Shown piece by piece: positions 18,449 to 27,480 of a stretch of DNA of 41,094 nt (position 1 is its first letter; each line of letters starts with the position of its first letter). The notes under the pieces were generated by a model. That model saw only the letters and a list, made by a program, of their open reading frames with translations. It ran no database searches and was not told where the DNA came from. Source of the stretch: Lutibacter sp. (GTDB lineage Bacteria; Bacteroidota; Bacteroidia; Flavobacteriales; Flavobacteriaceae); contig DPCK01000010.1 of assembly GCA_003516285.1 (NCBI GenBank), forward strand, positions 1-41,094, given 5' to 3'. Position numbers and translations under genes: made by a program.

Positions 18449-18676
18449 TTGAAAAATAATATCGCAGTAATTGTGTTTCTTTTATTTAGTTCAATCATTT
18501 TTGGACAAAGAGTATCATCCGATAGCCTTTCTCATTATAAAGGAAAAAAAATAACAGTATGTGATGTAGTTGTGGACAGTCACCGAAATAAAGGTAATCA
18601 ATTAACCACATTTTTAAATTTTGGAAAACCTTTTCCATATCAAAGATATAACGCAATTATTTTTTGCGCCAACTAG
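18449..18676 (+). CDS. Small exported OB-fold-like protein, perhaps truncated
   Basis: The frame opens with a TTG codon, since no ATG is available in frame before it. It encodes 75 residues: a signal peptide (hydrophobic to about residue 19, ending IIFGQ) and then KGKKITVCDVVVDSHRNKGNQLTTFLNFGKPFPYQRYNAIIF. That second part resembles the OB-fold protein pattern G-K-x-VTVCG-x-V-x-TFLN-x-x-x-PYP seen in small periplasmic nucleic-acid-binding-like proteins, where the chain normally runs further after the VVIF/W strand. Here it stops at once with FCAN, so this may be a short member or a broken remnant. The unusual start fits a remnant. Confidence 0.45.
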   Translation: MKNNIAVIVFLLFSSIIFGQRVSSDSLSHYKGKKITVCDVVVDSHRNKGNQLTTFLNFGKPFPYQRYNAIIFCAN

Positions 18677-18931
18677 CCTATAAATATAAGAGACCTCATT
18701 TCAAATAATATCAATATATTTGCATAGCATGCATTTTAGATGAGCCAAAAAAAAGCAATAAATAAAATTAAGGTAGTATTGGTTAAAAAGAGCTTAAGCA
18801 GTAAGTAGCTTACTTAATAGTTATGAAAGAACTAATCGAAAATTTCAAGATGATGTTCGAATGATGAACCACAAACTTTAATACACTTTTAGAAATTGCA
18901 TACTTGCTTAATGAACAACAGAAATAGGTAA

Positions 18932-21253
18932 ATGGATAAAGCGACACAATTATTAGAACTCAAAAAAAGACTTTCAGAGGAGCTTCAGAAGGATAATTCT
19001 GATAATAATTTGATTTTAGCTCTATCCAGTGAGATTGCAAAACTTGATGATAGTCAAGTTAGATTTTCTGTTGATGCTGGTATAATAAACAGACTTGGAA
19101 AAGAACTAGTAGGAAAACACGAAACAGCAGTTTCTGAATTAGTCAAAAACGCTTTTGATGCTGATGCAACAGAAGTCAATCTAGTTTTTGAAAACGCTTG
19201 GATTGCTGGAGGTACGTTGACCATTGAAGACAATGGAACCGGGATGACAAAAAACCAATTGATTAATGGTTTTATGAGATTATCCTCCTCAGATAAAATT
19301 CATAACCCAATTTCTGATAAATATAAAAGAACAAGAGCAGGAAGAAAAGGAATTGGTCGTTTCGCAACACAGAGATTGGGAAGTAAACTAACAATTATAA
19401 CTCACACTGCTAAGAGTGATTCATCGATCAAGATTACCATTAATTGGAATGATTTTGAAACTGACAAGGATTTATTAAGTATCTCAAATAACATTGAAGT
19501 AATTCCAAAGTCGAAAGAAGAAGGTACCGCCTTAATTATAGAAAACCTCAGGGATGGTTGGTCAGATGCAATGATTAAAAGAGTTTTTAGATATACATCT
19601 GAACTCTTACAACCATTTCCTTTATCAAAAAAGAATAAAGATGAAGCAGAATTGTCAATAGACCCCGGTTTTAAAAGCCATTACTTCAGACAAGATGGAC
19701 AAGAATTACTTCGAATTATTGATGAAGAAGAAGCGATATTTAAACACGCCCTCGCTGAAATTGAAGGTTATGTATTGAATGATGGGCAAGGATGTTGGGC
19801 ATTGAAAAGTCATAAACTCAATTTTCCTCAAGAAGTCTTTCTTATAGGTAATGATGAAAAGAACAGAGAAAATATTGATGCAAAATTTAATCTTATCAAA
19901 GGGCTTCATTTCAAGACTTACTATTTTATTCTTGACTCTTCATTATTCGATTCGTCAAGGTCATTTAGCTTTATAAAAGAGGTAGGCTACGAAAAAGGAG
20001 GTATTAAGCTCTATAGAAATGGCTTCAGAGTTCTCCCTTATGGTGAAAACAGTGATGACTGGCTTGGTTTGGACAAATCAAATAATAGAAGTATAGTTTT
20101 AGGACCCCACCCTAATAGGAACTTTTTTGGATTTGTTGAACTAAAAGATGGAGAAGGACTATTTGAGGAGACTTCAAGTAGAGAAGGGATTATAGAAAAT
20201 GATGCATTTAATGAATTAGTTAGTTTTGTATATAGGTCAATCATAAGTGCTGTAATCAAGGTATCCGAACTGAGAGGAAGAAAAGCCACAGCCTCGCAAA
20301 AAAATTTCACAAGAAAAGAAGTTGACCCAACAGAAAAAGCAGATAAAGCAGTAGAGGAATTAGAGGAGTTCTTTACAGAAGAGGAACTTAAAGAAGATTC
20401 TTCTGAAAAATCTGGTTCAGGCAAATCAAAAGAAAAAGCAAAGAAGATTTTTGAAGAGTTTAAGCAAGCCCGAGAAGAAGAAAAGAAAAAGAATCAAGCA
20501 TTAATTGATGAAAACAATATGCTTAGAATTCTTGCCGGTCTTGGCTTAGTTATCGGTGAGTTTATTCACGAGGTACATAGATTTCTCCCAGGGTTTGATG
20601 CAGAAATAGGCTTTTTGAAAAATGCTGTGAAGGACATAAAAGGGGTTTATGAAAGAGTTGAATTATTAGGCACTAATATTAAATCATTCACTTCTTATAC
20701 TTCGTATTTTGATAAAGCTATTTCTAGAAATGTAATACGTGAACTCCAGCCTATTGAATTGAGAGATGTCGTTAAAGACTTCAGTATTGTAATTGATAAC
20801 AATCTAAAAAGGGCTAATATAAAATTAGAAAAACCTGTTTTTGATGGTTATGATTTGTTTACCACACCAATGCACCCATCAGAGTGGGCATCAATATTAT
20901 TTAACCTTTACACTAATTCTAAAAAAGCGATAGTAAGGAAAAAAGTAGATGGGAAAATCTTTATTCATTGTGGAAAGGATGAAAAGAATGTTTTTCTTGA
21001 ATTTTCTGACAATGGTGATGGAATCCCGAAAGAAAATGAAGATTTAATTTTCAATGCCTTTTTTACAACTACATCTGCGGCAAACCACTCTGGGAATGAT
21101 GCTGAAAGTTTAGTAGGGACAGGACTGGGGTTGAAGATTGTAAAAGACATTGTTGAATTCTACGGAGGTGATGTATTTGTAACTAACTCTCTTGAATCCT
21201 ACAATACTACAATAAGAATTGAAATTCCTAAAAATCAAAAAGAAGATGAGTAA
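18932..21253 (+). CDS. Dual-GHKL protein: MORC/Hsp90-like ATPase plus histidine-kinase core
   Basis: The 773 residues carry two separate Bergerat-fold modules. The N-terminal one (about 45-220) has SELVKNAFDADA (N73), DNGTGM (100-105) and GRKGIGRF (137-144), as in MORC, MutL and Hsp90 ATPases. A charged coiled-coil (about 455-530) leads to an H-box-like segment, GEFIHEVHRFLPGF (H546). After it comes a typical sensor-kinase HATPase domain with FNLYTNSKKAI (N658/N662), DNGDGI (693-698) and GTGLGL (729-734). No membrane segment or PAS domain is seen, so it is soluble. MORC-like GHKL proteins are known in restriction-modification loci. The receiver-like protein encoded next, overlapping by 8 bases, is the obvious phospho-acceptor partner (inference). 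Confidence 0.85.
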   Translation: MDKATQLLELKKRLSEELQKDNSDNNLILALSSEIAKLDDSQVRFSVDAGIINRLGKELVGKHETAVSELVKNAFDADATEVNLVFENAWIAGGTLTIEDNGTGMTKNQLINGFMRLSSSDKIHNPISDKYKRTRAGRKGIGRFATQRLGSKLTIITHTAKSDSSIKITINWNDFETDKDLLSISNNIEVIPKSKEEGTALIIENLRDGWSDAMIKRVFRYTSELLQPFPLSKKNKDEAELSIDPGFKSHYFRQDGQELLRIIDEEEAIFKHALAEIEGYVLNDGQGCWALKSHKLNFPQEVFLIGNDEKNRENIDAKFNLIKGLHFKTYYFILDSSLFDSSRSFSFIKEVGYEKGGIKLYRNGFRVLPYGENSDDWLGLDKSNNRSIVLGPHPNRNFFGFVELKDGEGLFEETSSREGIIENDAFNELVSFVYRSIISAVIKVSELRGRKATASQKNFTRKEVDPTEKADKAVEELEEFFTEEELKEDSSEKSGSGKSKEKAKKIFEEFKQAREEEKKKNQALIDENNMLRILAGLGLVIGEFIHEVHRFLPGFDAEIGFLKNAVKDIKGVYERVELLGTNIKSFTSYTSYFDKAISRNVIRELQPIELRDVVKDFSIVIDNNLKRANIKLEKPVFDGYDLFTTPMHPSEWASILFNLYTNSKKAIVRKKVDGKIFIHCGKDEKNVFLEFSDNGDGIPKENEDLIFNAFFTTTSAANHSGNDAESLVGTGLGLKIVKDIVEFYGGDVFVTNSLESYNTTIRIEIPKNQKEDE

Positions 21254-22367
21254 ACCAAGATATTTATACATAGATGATGAAAACGGAAGTTCCGAAATTT
21301 CAACTCTTAATGGCTTCAATGACACTAAAATTGTTGAAGTTGCCAGATTTAACTTATCCGCTTTTCGTGATTTCGGAAGTTTGAAGAAAGAACTTGAAAG
21401 GGCTTGTAAAAATAATGAGTTTGATGGGTTAATTATTGATTTGAGATTAGATGGTGCAGGTGAAGACAGAACTGAATTTAATGCAACTGCTATAACTTCA
21501 GAACTTCGTTCAATTTCCGCACGTGGTGATATTCGTTCGTTCCCAATTGTCCTATGTTCAACTGAGGAGAAAATTAAACAAACGTATGATTCCGATAGAA
21601 GTAGCCACGATTTATTTGATTACAAACTAAGCAAATCAAACACAGAGCCTGATTGGATAAAAATTTCAACCAAATTAAAATCGCTTGCTGATGGCTATAA
21701 CTGGATTCAAGCAACAAAAAGAGAACCTGCGGAAATTATTGGTATAAGCAATTTAGAAGTCATTGATGAAAGAATTACCCAAAAATTATTAGGGTTTTCT
21801 GTGACATATGATTTTACCCATTTTGTTATTAAGAATTTCTTTCATCAAACAAATCCTCTTATCAGCGAAAGAGTTCTTGCAGCAAGATTAGGAGTTGATT
21901 TAGCAAAAACTCCCTGCGAGGTTTGGGAAAAACTTTCTCTTTCAATTTTAGATACTGTCAGATATAAAGGGTTGTTTTCTGAGGGCTGGAAGCGTTGGTG
22001 GACAAATGACCTTGTAGATTGGTTTAAATCAATATCAGGAGAAAACCTTGCTTTTATGGATGCTAAAGGCAGAATTAATATTCTTTCAAAAAATTTAGGG
22101 TTAGAAGGTATAGCGGTAGCAGAACCGATTAAATTTTGCACAAGTTCTGAATTTTGGACAATCTGTGAAGGTTATAAAGTGCCAATCGACCCTTTGGAAG
22201 GATTCAAGGTTCATACTACAGCTGATTTGAAACCTTGGCAAGAAAGCAAAGTAATTTCGCTTTTAGCAATTTTAGAAAGAGAAGGATTTGTAGATAGAGG
22301 GATAAAGCCACATTTATCAGAATTGGAAAGAATAGAGTTCACTAAAGAGCAATTAGGAATAAAATGA
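21246..22367 (+). CDS. Receiver-domain protein with unknown C-terminal domain
   Basis: The ATG at 21246, rather than the frame opening at 21219, overlaps the kinase stop by 8 bases and gives a normal receiver start. Residues 1-150 resemble a response-regulator receiver: an acidic pair DD (10-11), an aspartate at the end of strand 3 in LIIDLRLDG (D65), a small hydroxyl residue in VLCSTEE (S105/T106), and a lysine in DYKLSK (K127 or K130). The remaining 220 residues have no DNA-binding motif I recognise. They contain tryptophan-rich KRWWTNDLVDWF (about 258-269), so the output is probably protein-protein. It should be the phosphorylation target of the upstream kinase (inference). It overlaps the next gene by four bases. 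Confidence 0.75.
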   Translation: MSKPRYLYIDDENGSSEISTLNGFNDTKIVEVARFNLSAFRDFGSLKKELERACKNNEFDGLIIDLRLDGAGEDRTEFNATAITSELRSISARGDIRSFPIVLCSTEEKIKQTYDSDRSSHDLFDYKLSKSNTEPDWIKISTKLKSLADGYNWIQATKREPAEIIGISNLEVIDERITQKLLGFSVTYDFTHFVIKNFFHQTNPLISERVLAARLGVDLAKTPCEVWEKLSLSILDTVRYKGLFSEGWKRWWTNDLVDWFKSISGENLAFMDAKGRINILSKNLGLEGIAVAEPIKFCTSSEFWTICEGYKVPIDPLEGFKVHTTADLKPWQESKVISLLAILEREGFVDRGIKPHLSELERIEFTKEQLGIK

Positions 22368-23077
22368 AAAGACCTAATTATAAATATCTCAGAAGCCAAA
22401 GAAGAAAGGAATTTAATGATTTCCTAACTTTCATTTCTACTTATTCAATTTCGTACCAAACTGCTAAATTCAATGAAGAATTAGCAGAGAATCATTGGGG
22501 CTATACAATCATTGGACTTTCTATTCCTGTTGAACCTTCTACATTAAAGCACATACGACCACAAGGAATAACCAATGCTCAAGTAATTGTTGATATTGAA
22601 ATTGTGAGTGATTTAGGCGAATGGAATAACATCAATGACCCATTTATTTCATTGAACTTTAAAGCCATCATTAAGGCAATAAATCCAAATTCAGAATCAC
22701 CACATTTTCTAGCTTTTCACATTGACAGACATAATGGAGATAATGAAACAAACGAAATACACCCCTTATATCATCTCCAATATTTACAAAACCCAAAGAA
22801 GAAACCTGATTTCAATCACGGGGAATCTCTTCAACTTGATATACCAAGAATGATGCACTTTCCAATGGAGCTAATACTTGGAACAGGTTTTTTGATTTCA
22901 AACTTTGCCCCTACAGCATATAGCAGAATCATAAAGGAAAGACAATATGTGAAACTTTGTAAGGAATATCAAGAAAGAATATGGAAGCCGTATATAAATT
23001 CAATTAATAGCTACTGGAACGGTAACCAAACACGGTGGATTTGGAATCCAATAGCAAATTGTCCTTATTTAGTATGA
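22364..23077 (+). CDS. Unknown protein of the kinase-methyltransferase operon
   Basis: The 237-residue protein has ATGA-type overlaps on both sides, so it is made with its neighbours. I do not recognise a family. It has a mixed alpha/beta middle with FHIDRHNGDNETNEIHPLYHLQY (about 117-139), several histidines that could bind a metal, a GESLQLDIPRMMHFPMELI segment (about 151-169), and a helical C-terminus rich in tryptophan. No clear PD-(D/E)xK, HNH or GIY-YIG nuclease motif is visible, though the histidine cluster leaves a metal-dependent role open. As the only unassigned gene of the operon it is the candidate effector. Confidence 0.7.
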   Translation: MKRPNYKYLRSQRRKEFNDFLTFISTYSISYQTAKFNEELAENHWGYTIIGLSIPVEPSTLKHIRPQGITNAQVIVDIEIVSDLGEWNNINDPFISLNFKAIIKAINPNSESPHFLAFHIDRHNGDNETNEIHPLYHLQYLQNPKKKPDFNHGESLQLDIPRMMHFPMELILGTGFLISNFAPTAYSRIIKERQYVKLCKEYQERIWKPYINSINSYWNGNQTRWIWNPIANCPYLV

Positions 23078-24912
23078 AAAACGCATTCAAATACTTAAGT
23101 CAGTATTCCACAACTCCAAAGGATGTGGATAGGCTTATTATTTCTGCATTTCTTGAAATAAATAAACTTAAGCCTCAAAAAAATACGCTTTTAAAATCAT
23201 ATTCAATTAGTATAATTGATAAAGAAGAGTACGCCAAATTAATTGAATTTGTATCAATCATTAATAAAGAAACAGACCAGTTTGGTTTTGAGGAACTTAT
23301 TAAACTTTTTGAATTTGTCATTTCACCGGCAGACAGGATAATCAATGGCGCTATTTATACTCCTTCAAATATTCGAGAATATATAGTAGAAGTAATAATT
23401 GGAAAACTAGCTGAAATAAGTGATTCATTTAAGGTGTCTGATATCGCTTGTGGCTGTGGTGGCTTTTTATTCAATGCTTCAATTGAATTAAAAAAGAAGA
23501 CTCATAAATCATATTTTGATATTTTCAAAAACCATATTTTTGGATTGGATATTCAGGAATATTCAATTAACAGAACAAAACTTTTACTTTCATTATTGGC
23601 TTTAAAATCAGGTGAGGACGAAGAGTTTTATGAGTTTAATCTGTTTCAAGGTGATTCACTTGATTTCAATTGGTCAATTAAAGATGATGAATTCAATGGT
23701 TTTGACGTCATTTTAGGAAATCCGCCTTACGTTTGTGCCAGAAACTTAGAAGAAGAAACCAAAAAGAAATTAAAAAATTGGGAAGTTTGCAAATCGGGTA
23801 ATTCAGACCTTTACATTCCTTTTTTCCAAATTGCTATTGAGAATTTAGCGATAAATGGAACTTTGGGTTTTATCACAATGAATTCATTTTTCAAGAGTTT
23901 GAACGGAAGGGCTTTGAGAGCTTATTTTCAAAGAAAGGAACTGGCCTTTAGCATCATTGATTTTGGCTCAGAGCAAGTATTCAAATCAAAAAACACTTAT
24001 ACCTGTGTTTGTTTTATTGAAAACAGACCACAAAATTTTGTTTCGTACACTTCGGCAGAAAGTAATAAATTAAAGAATAAGCAATCTTTTAAGAAGATAA
24101 ATTATAGTGTGCTAGATTCTAAAAAGGGTTGGAATTTAAAGGACAATAAATCCATTTCAAAAATTGAATCTAAAGGCACTCCATTTGGTGAACTTTACCA
24201 AACAAGACACGGAATAGCAACACTAAAAAATGACATTTATATATTCAGGCCAGTTGACGAAGATGAGAACTATTTTTATCTACAAAACGGGAGTTTATAT
24301 AAAATAGAAAAAGGAATTTGTAAAGACATCGTGAACTCGAACAAATTGAGTCGAGAGGTTAGTTTAAACACACTAAAGGAAAAAGTGATTTTTCCCTATG
24401 ACCATCAAGAAAAACCTAAACTTTTAACTGAAGAGTCAATCAGGGATAAATATCCTGAAGCTTATAGATATTTTGAAAACAAACGAAAGGTATTAAACAC
24501 GAGAGATAAGGGAAATGGAAACTATGAAAATTGGTTTGCCTTTGGACGCACCCAATCTTTAGAAAAAATAAAGAACAAAATGTTCTTTCCAAAATATTCG
24601 GACAGAACACCAAATTTTATAATCAACTCTGATGATGACTTGCTTTTCTATAATGGTTTGGCAGTTGTTGGTAGTTCAGAAACTGAAATGGAAATAATTA
24701 AAAAGGTAATGGAGTCAAGTGTTTTTTGGTATTACATTAAAACAACAAGCAAACCCTATTCTTCAAATTACTACTCTTTAAATGGAAATTACATTCGCAA
24801 TTTTGGTGTATGCGATTTAAATACAAGTGAAACAGAATTCGTATTAAGAGAGACCAATAAAGAAATTTTGGACCAATTTTTTGAGGACAAATACGAAGTA
24901 ATTATAAAGTGA
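23074..24912 (+). CDS. Eco57I-like N6-adenine DNA methyltransferase
   Basis: The ATG at 23074 makes an ATGA overlap with the previous gene and gives 612 residues. The S-adenosylmethionine motif I is DIACGCGGF (123-131) and the catalytic motif IV is NPPY (216-219) within DVILGNPPYVCARN. The C-terminal half (about 350-600), with a TRHGIATLKNDIY start, resembles the TaqI/Eco57I-type target-recognition domain. This is the layout of type IIG and BREX-like methylases, but no nuclease domain is fused at the N-terminus. It would methylate adenine in host DNA. The paired kinase and receiver genes suggest that its activity, or an unseen effector, is under signal control. Confidence 0.9.
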   Translation: MKNAFKYLSQYSTTPKDVDRLIISAFLEINKLKPQKNTLLKSYSISIIDKEEYAKLIEFVSIINKETDQFGFEELIKLFEFVISPADRIINGAIYTPSNIREYIVEVIIGKLAEISDSFKVSDIACGCGGFLFNASIELKKKTHKSYFDIFKNHIFGLDIQEYSINRTKLLLSLLALKSGEDEEFYEFNLFQGDSLDFNWSIKDDEFNGFDVILGNPPYVCARNLEEETKKKLKNWEVCKSGNSDLYIPFFQIAIENLAINGTLGFITMNSFFKSLNGRALRAYFQRKELAFSIIDFGSEQVFKSKNTYTCVCFIENRPQNFVSYTSAESNKLKNKQSFKKINYSVLDSKKGWNLKDNKSISKIESKGTPFGELYQTRHGIATLKNDIYIFRPVDEDENYFYLQNGSLYKIEKGICKDIVNSNKLSREVSLNTLKEKVIFPYDHQEKPKLLTEESIRDKYPEAYRYFENKRKVLNTRDKGNGNYENWFAFGRTQSLEKIKNKMFFPKYSDRTPNFIINSDDDLLFYNGLAVVGSSETEMEIIKKVMESSVFWYYIKTTSKPYSSNYYSLNGNYIRNFGVCDLNTSETEFVLRETNKEILDQFFEDKYEVIIK

Positions 24913-25047
24913 TCCAAAGTTGTAGCAGGTAGGTTTGGAGTTCGAAAGAGCCAATTCTTGAGCAAAAAGTCAACTTTAGAATTGTCTTTTAACTGGGGAT
25001 ATTACAAAAGCTCCCCGACATCGCAAACCCCCGAAAAGTTATATGCC
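24913..25047 (+). repeat. Module boundary, cassette-site-like
   Basis: This spacer begins right at the methyltransferase stop and ends with GTTATATGCC (25038-25047), 19 bases before the SIR2 gene. Its inner sequence differs from the other boundary repeats, but the terminal GTT core close to the next start codon is the same feature. It may be the first site of the cassette-like array. Confidence 0.4.
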
Positions 25048-25066
25048 ATAAATCCAAAATCTAACA

Positions 25067-25957
25067 ATGAGACAAAAAGCACTTTTAATAGGAAATGACA
25101 TAAATAATGCAACAGAATCATATTCTTGGAACGATTTAATAAACGGATTATTAGATTATTCAAAAATTAATCCTAATCTAAATCAAAAAAACAAACCTTT
25201 TCCAATGCTTTATGAGGAGATTTATATGAATTCAGCAAAAGCACATCAAACAACAGAGAGACGACTTAAAAAATATATTGCTTCACAAACAAGAAAATTA
25301 AATCCAAATCAATTACATCGAGAAATTTTAAATTTAGGGATAGAAAATATTTTAACTACAAATTATGATTTATCATTTGAAAAAACATCTGGATTAGATA
25401 AAAAAAGATGCGTTAATAGCGGATTTATAAAAGAACAACTTTATAATTTATTTCGTTTTCATCAGACTAATAATCATAAAATTTGGCATATTCACGGAAG
25501 TGAAACTGTTCCGAAAACTATTACTTTGGGTTATGAGCATTATAGTGGTTTTTTACAGCAAATGAGAAATTATGTCGTTTCTGGAACAAAAGGAGTTTAT
25601 CGAAAAAAAGATTTTCTACCATTATCAAAACGTATTAAAGAGAACAATGTAACATTTGAAAGTTGGATTGACTTATTTTTCACGCATGACATTTATATAT
25701 TTGGATTAAATCTTGACTTTGTTGAAATGCATTTATGGTGGCTATTTACATTTCGCTCTAGGGCAATTGTAGAAAATAGGTTTCCTATAAACAATAGAAT
25801 TATATATTTCTATCCGAAAAAATATGAATCAAGGTCACAACATAAATTAGAAATGTTTAAAGTGTATGGAATTGAAACAATTTCTATAGAACATCTAGGA
25901 GATAATAAATTGAGTTATTATGAAAAGATAATTCAACAAATTAAAAACGACATATAA
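25067..25957 (+). CDS. SIR2-like protein
   Basis: The 296 residues carry the marks of the bacterial SIR2-like family: an N-terminal ALLIGNDIN strand-loop (5-13), the conserved TTNYD (97-101), HIHG (141-144) and IFGLNLDFVE-x-x-LWWL (about 211-226). In anti-phage systems such domains often deplete NAD+ on infection. Here the domain stands almost alone, with no TPR, HerA, Argonaute or other fused sensor, and no partner gene in the module. It could act as an NADase with a host or phage trigger, or be a stand-alone defence protein. N100 and H141 fit the expected catalytic positions, but this is read from motif only. Confidence 0.75.
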   Translation: MRQKALLIGNDINNATESYSWNDLINGLLDYSKINPNLNQKNKPFPMLYEEIYMNSAKAHQTTERRLKKYIASQTRKLNPNQLHREILNLGIENILTTNYDLSFEKTSGLDKKRCVNSGFIKEQLYNLFRFHQTNNHKIWHIHGSETVPKTITLGYEHYSGFLQQMRNYVVSGTKGVYRKKDFLPLSKRIKENNVTFESWIDLFFTHDIYIFGLNLDFVEMHLWWLFTFRSRAIVENRFPINNRIIYFYPKKYESRSQHKLEMFKVYGIETISIEHLGDNKLSYYEKIIQQIKNDI

Positions 25958-25969
25958 TATCTCATAGTA

Positions 25970-26121
25970 TTTATGCTTAGATTTAAACTAAATAATGAAT
26001 TGGCAAACATTTAATTAACGATTTGTCACGTGCAAGCAAAAAAGAAACCATTTTATGGCACAAAGCCAACCCTATTTGCGTGGAATGTAGCCATTTTGTG
26101 GTAGGTATAAACGAGTTATGG
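25970..26121 (+). repeat. Boundary repeat, copy A of a long near-identical pair
   Basis: About 150 bases here match 37926-38075 with only a few differences. The shared parts include GATTTGTCACGT, ACCATTTTATGGC and GCCATTTTGTGGTAGG. It ends with GTTATGG (26115-26121), 53 bases before the next gene. The copies lie in the same orientation 12 kb apart. Both separate unrelated modules, like attC sites of cassette arrays. Confidence 0.75.
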
Positions 26122-26173
26122 ACAAGGCTATGACGATTACATAAAATAAATTTTAACATAAAAAAAAATAAAT

Positions 26174-26353
26174 ATGGAATGGTTTTTTGACGGACTAGGA
26201 ACAGCTATAATAACGTTAATCTTTGGTCTTTTATCTGGAGGAGCAATAGGCTATCGTATTGGTATAAAAAAGACAAATAAAATTAATCAAAAGCAAACAG
26301 CAAAAGATAATGCTTCACAAATTCAAGTTGGTAAAGATTATAATGGGAAATAA
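26174..26353 (+). CDS. 59-aa single-span membrane protein
   Basis: A short gene with one hydrophobic segment (about residues 7-29, with GGAIGY at its end). A charged tail follows, rich in K, N and Q, ending KDNASQIQVGKDYNGK. The ending repeats the D-N-x-SQ-x-Q pattern found at the N-terminus of the next protein (GDNSQQLQADK), which it overlaps by 11 bases. The shared tag suggests that the two interact or share a docking motif (inference). A position just after a boundary repeat supports it as the first gene of the module. No family is known to me. Confidence 0.6.
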   Translation: MEWFFDGLGTAIITLIFGLLSGGAIGYRIGIKKTNKINQKQTAKDNASQIQVGKDYNGK

Positions 26354-27449
26354 ACAAAACCAAAAAGCCGGAGATAATTCACAGCAATTGCAAGCGGATA
26401 AAATGATAGTTAATATCGGCATTGATGAGAAACGTGCACGAGAAATATATCAAGAAATGAACTTGCAATTAAGAAGTGACTATTCTCAAGAAGCTTTGAC
26501 CATTGCCAATTCCAGAGTCGAAGAATTTGAAAATCGACTATTGCCCAAAATGGAAGCTGTTGAAGGTGCTTTAGAATCATTTGCAGACCCAAGTTTCCAA
26601 TTATTACTTGTTGAAGCACAAAAGACTGCTGCTTCGACTGAAAGACCTGCTGATTATGACCTTCTAGCAGAATTGCTTATACATAGATTTCAAAAAGGTG
26701 AAAATCGAATAATAAGAGCAGGAATTAGTCGTGCTGTTGAGATAGTTGATGAAATTTCAGATGATGCTTTGCTTGGCTTGACTGTTTTTCATTCAGTTTC
26801 CAACTTTTTCCCAGCAAGTGGAGATATTCACCAAGGACTAGATGTCCTGAATGAATTGTATGGTAAGATTTTATATGGCAAACTTCCAACAGGGAATGAA
26901 TGGCTTGATCATTTGGATATTTTGGATGCTGTTCGAGTAAATTCTATTGGTAATTTAAAAAAAATACAACAATACTATCCAGAAATGTTAGTTGGATACA
27001 TTGAGGTTGGAATTGAAAAAGAGACTGAAAATTATAATAAAGCAATGGAATTAATCACATCTAATCGTTTGCCTCAAAACATATTAGTAGATCACGCTTT
27101 AAACAATAGCTTTTCAAGAATAAATCTTTCTAATAAAAACCAAATAGATTCACTCACGTTACAACAACAAATAACACATAACGGAAATAAACTTATTATT
27201 CCAATTCAGTTAACAGAAGAACAAAAAAATGCAATAAAATCAATATATATCCTTTATAAGCAAGACGAAACTATAAAACAACAGAATATTAAAATTTTAA
27301 TGGAAGAATGGGATAAGCGACAAAACTTGAAAATTCTTAAAGAATGGTGGGATAGTATAGGAACTAGTATTCAGATAACATCCGTTGGCAAAGTATTAGC
27401 GCATTCAAACGCTCAAAGGTGTGATAAAAATTTGCCACCACTAGACTAA
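26343..27449 (+). CDS. LPO_1073/Vpar_1526-like protein
   Basis: The ATG at 26343 is preferred over the frame opening at 26310 because it begins the family's typical MGNKQNQKAGDNSQQLQADK. The 368-residue chain continues with an IDEKRAREIYQEM-x-LQL helix and a long helical body (about 60-340), with no enzyme motif I can name. That N-terminal AGDNSxQxQ tag and size match what I remember of the LPO_1073/Vpar_1526 family, whose role is not known to me but which occurs in accessory regions. It ends in a helical tail, and a 20-bp tandem duplication spans its stop codon. Confidence 0.65.
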   Translation: MGNKQNQKAGDNSQQLQADKMIVNIGIDEKRAREIYQEMNLQLRSDYSQEALTIANSRVEEFENRLLPKMEAVEGALESFADPSFQLLLVEAQKTAASTERPADYDLLAELLIHRFQKGENRIIRAGISRAVEIVDEISDDALLGLTVFHSVSNFFPASGDIHQGLDVLNELYGKILYGKLPTGNEWLDHLDILDAVRVNSIGNLKKIQQYYPEMLVGYIEVGIEKETENYNKAMELITSNRLPQNILVDHALNNSFSRINLSNKNQIDSLTLQQQITHNGNKLIIPIQLTEEQKNAIKSIYILYKQDETIKQQNIKILMEEWDKRQNLKILKEWWDSIGTSIQITSVGKVLAHSNAQRCDKNLPPLD

Positions 27450-27480
27450 TTGAAGGACTACTAGACTAATTGAAGTACTA
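27441..27480 (+). repeat. 20-bp tandem duplication over a stop codon
   Basis: CTAGACTAATTGAAG occurs at 27441 and again at 27461, a direct tandem copy with a 20-base period. The first copy contains the stop codon of the LPO_1073-like gene. It looks like a recent replication-slippage event at the gene end and cannot alter the protein. Confidence 0.8.
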
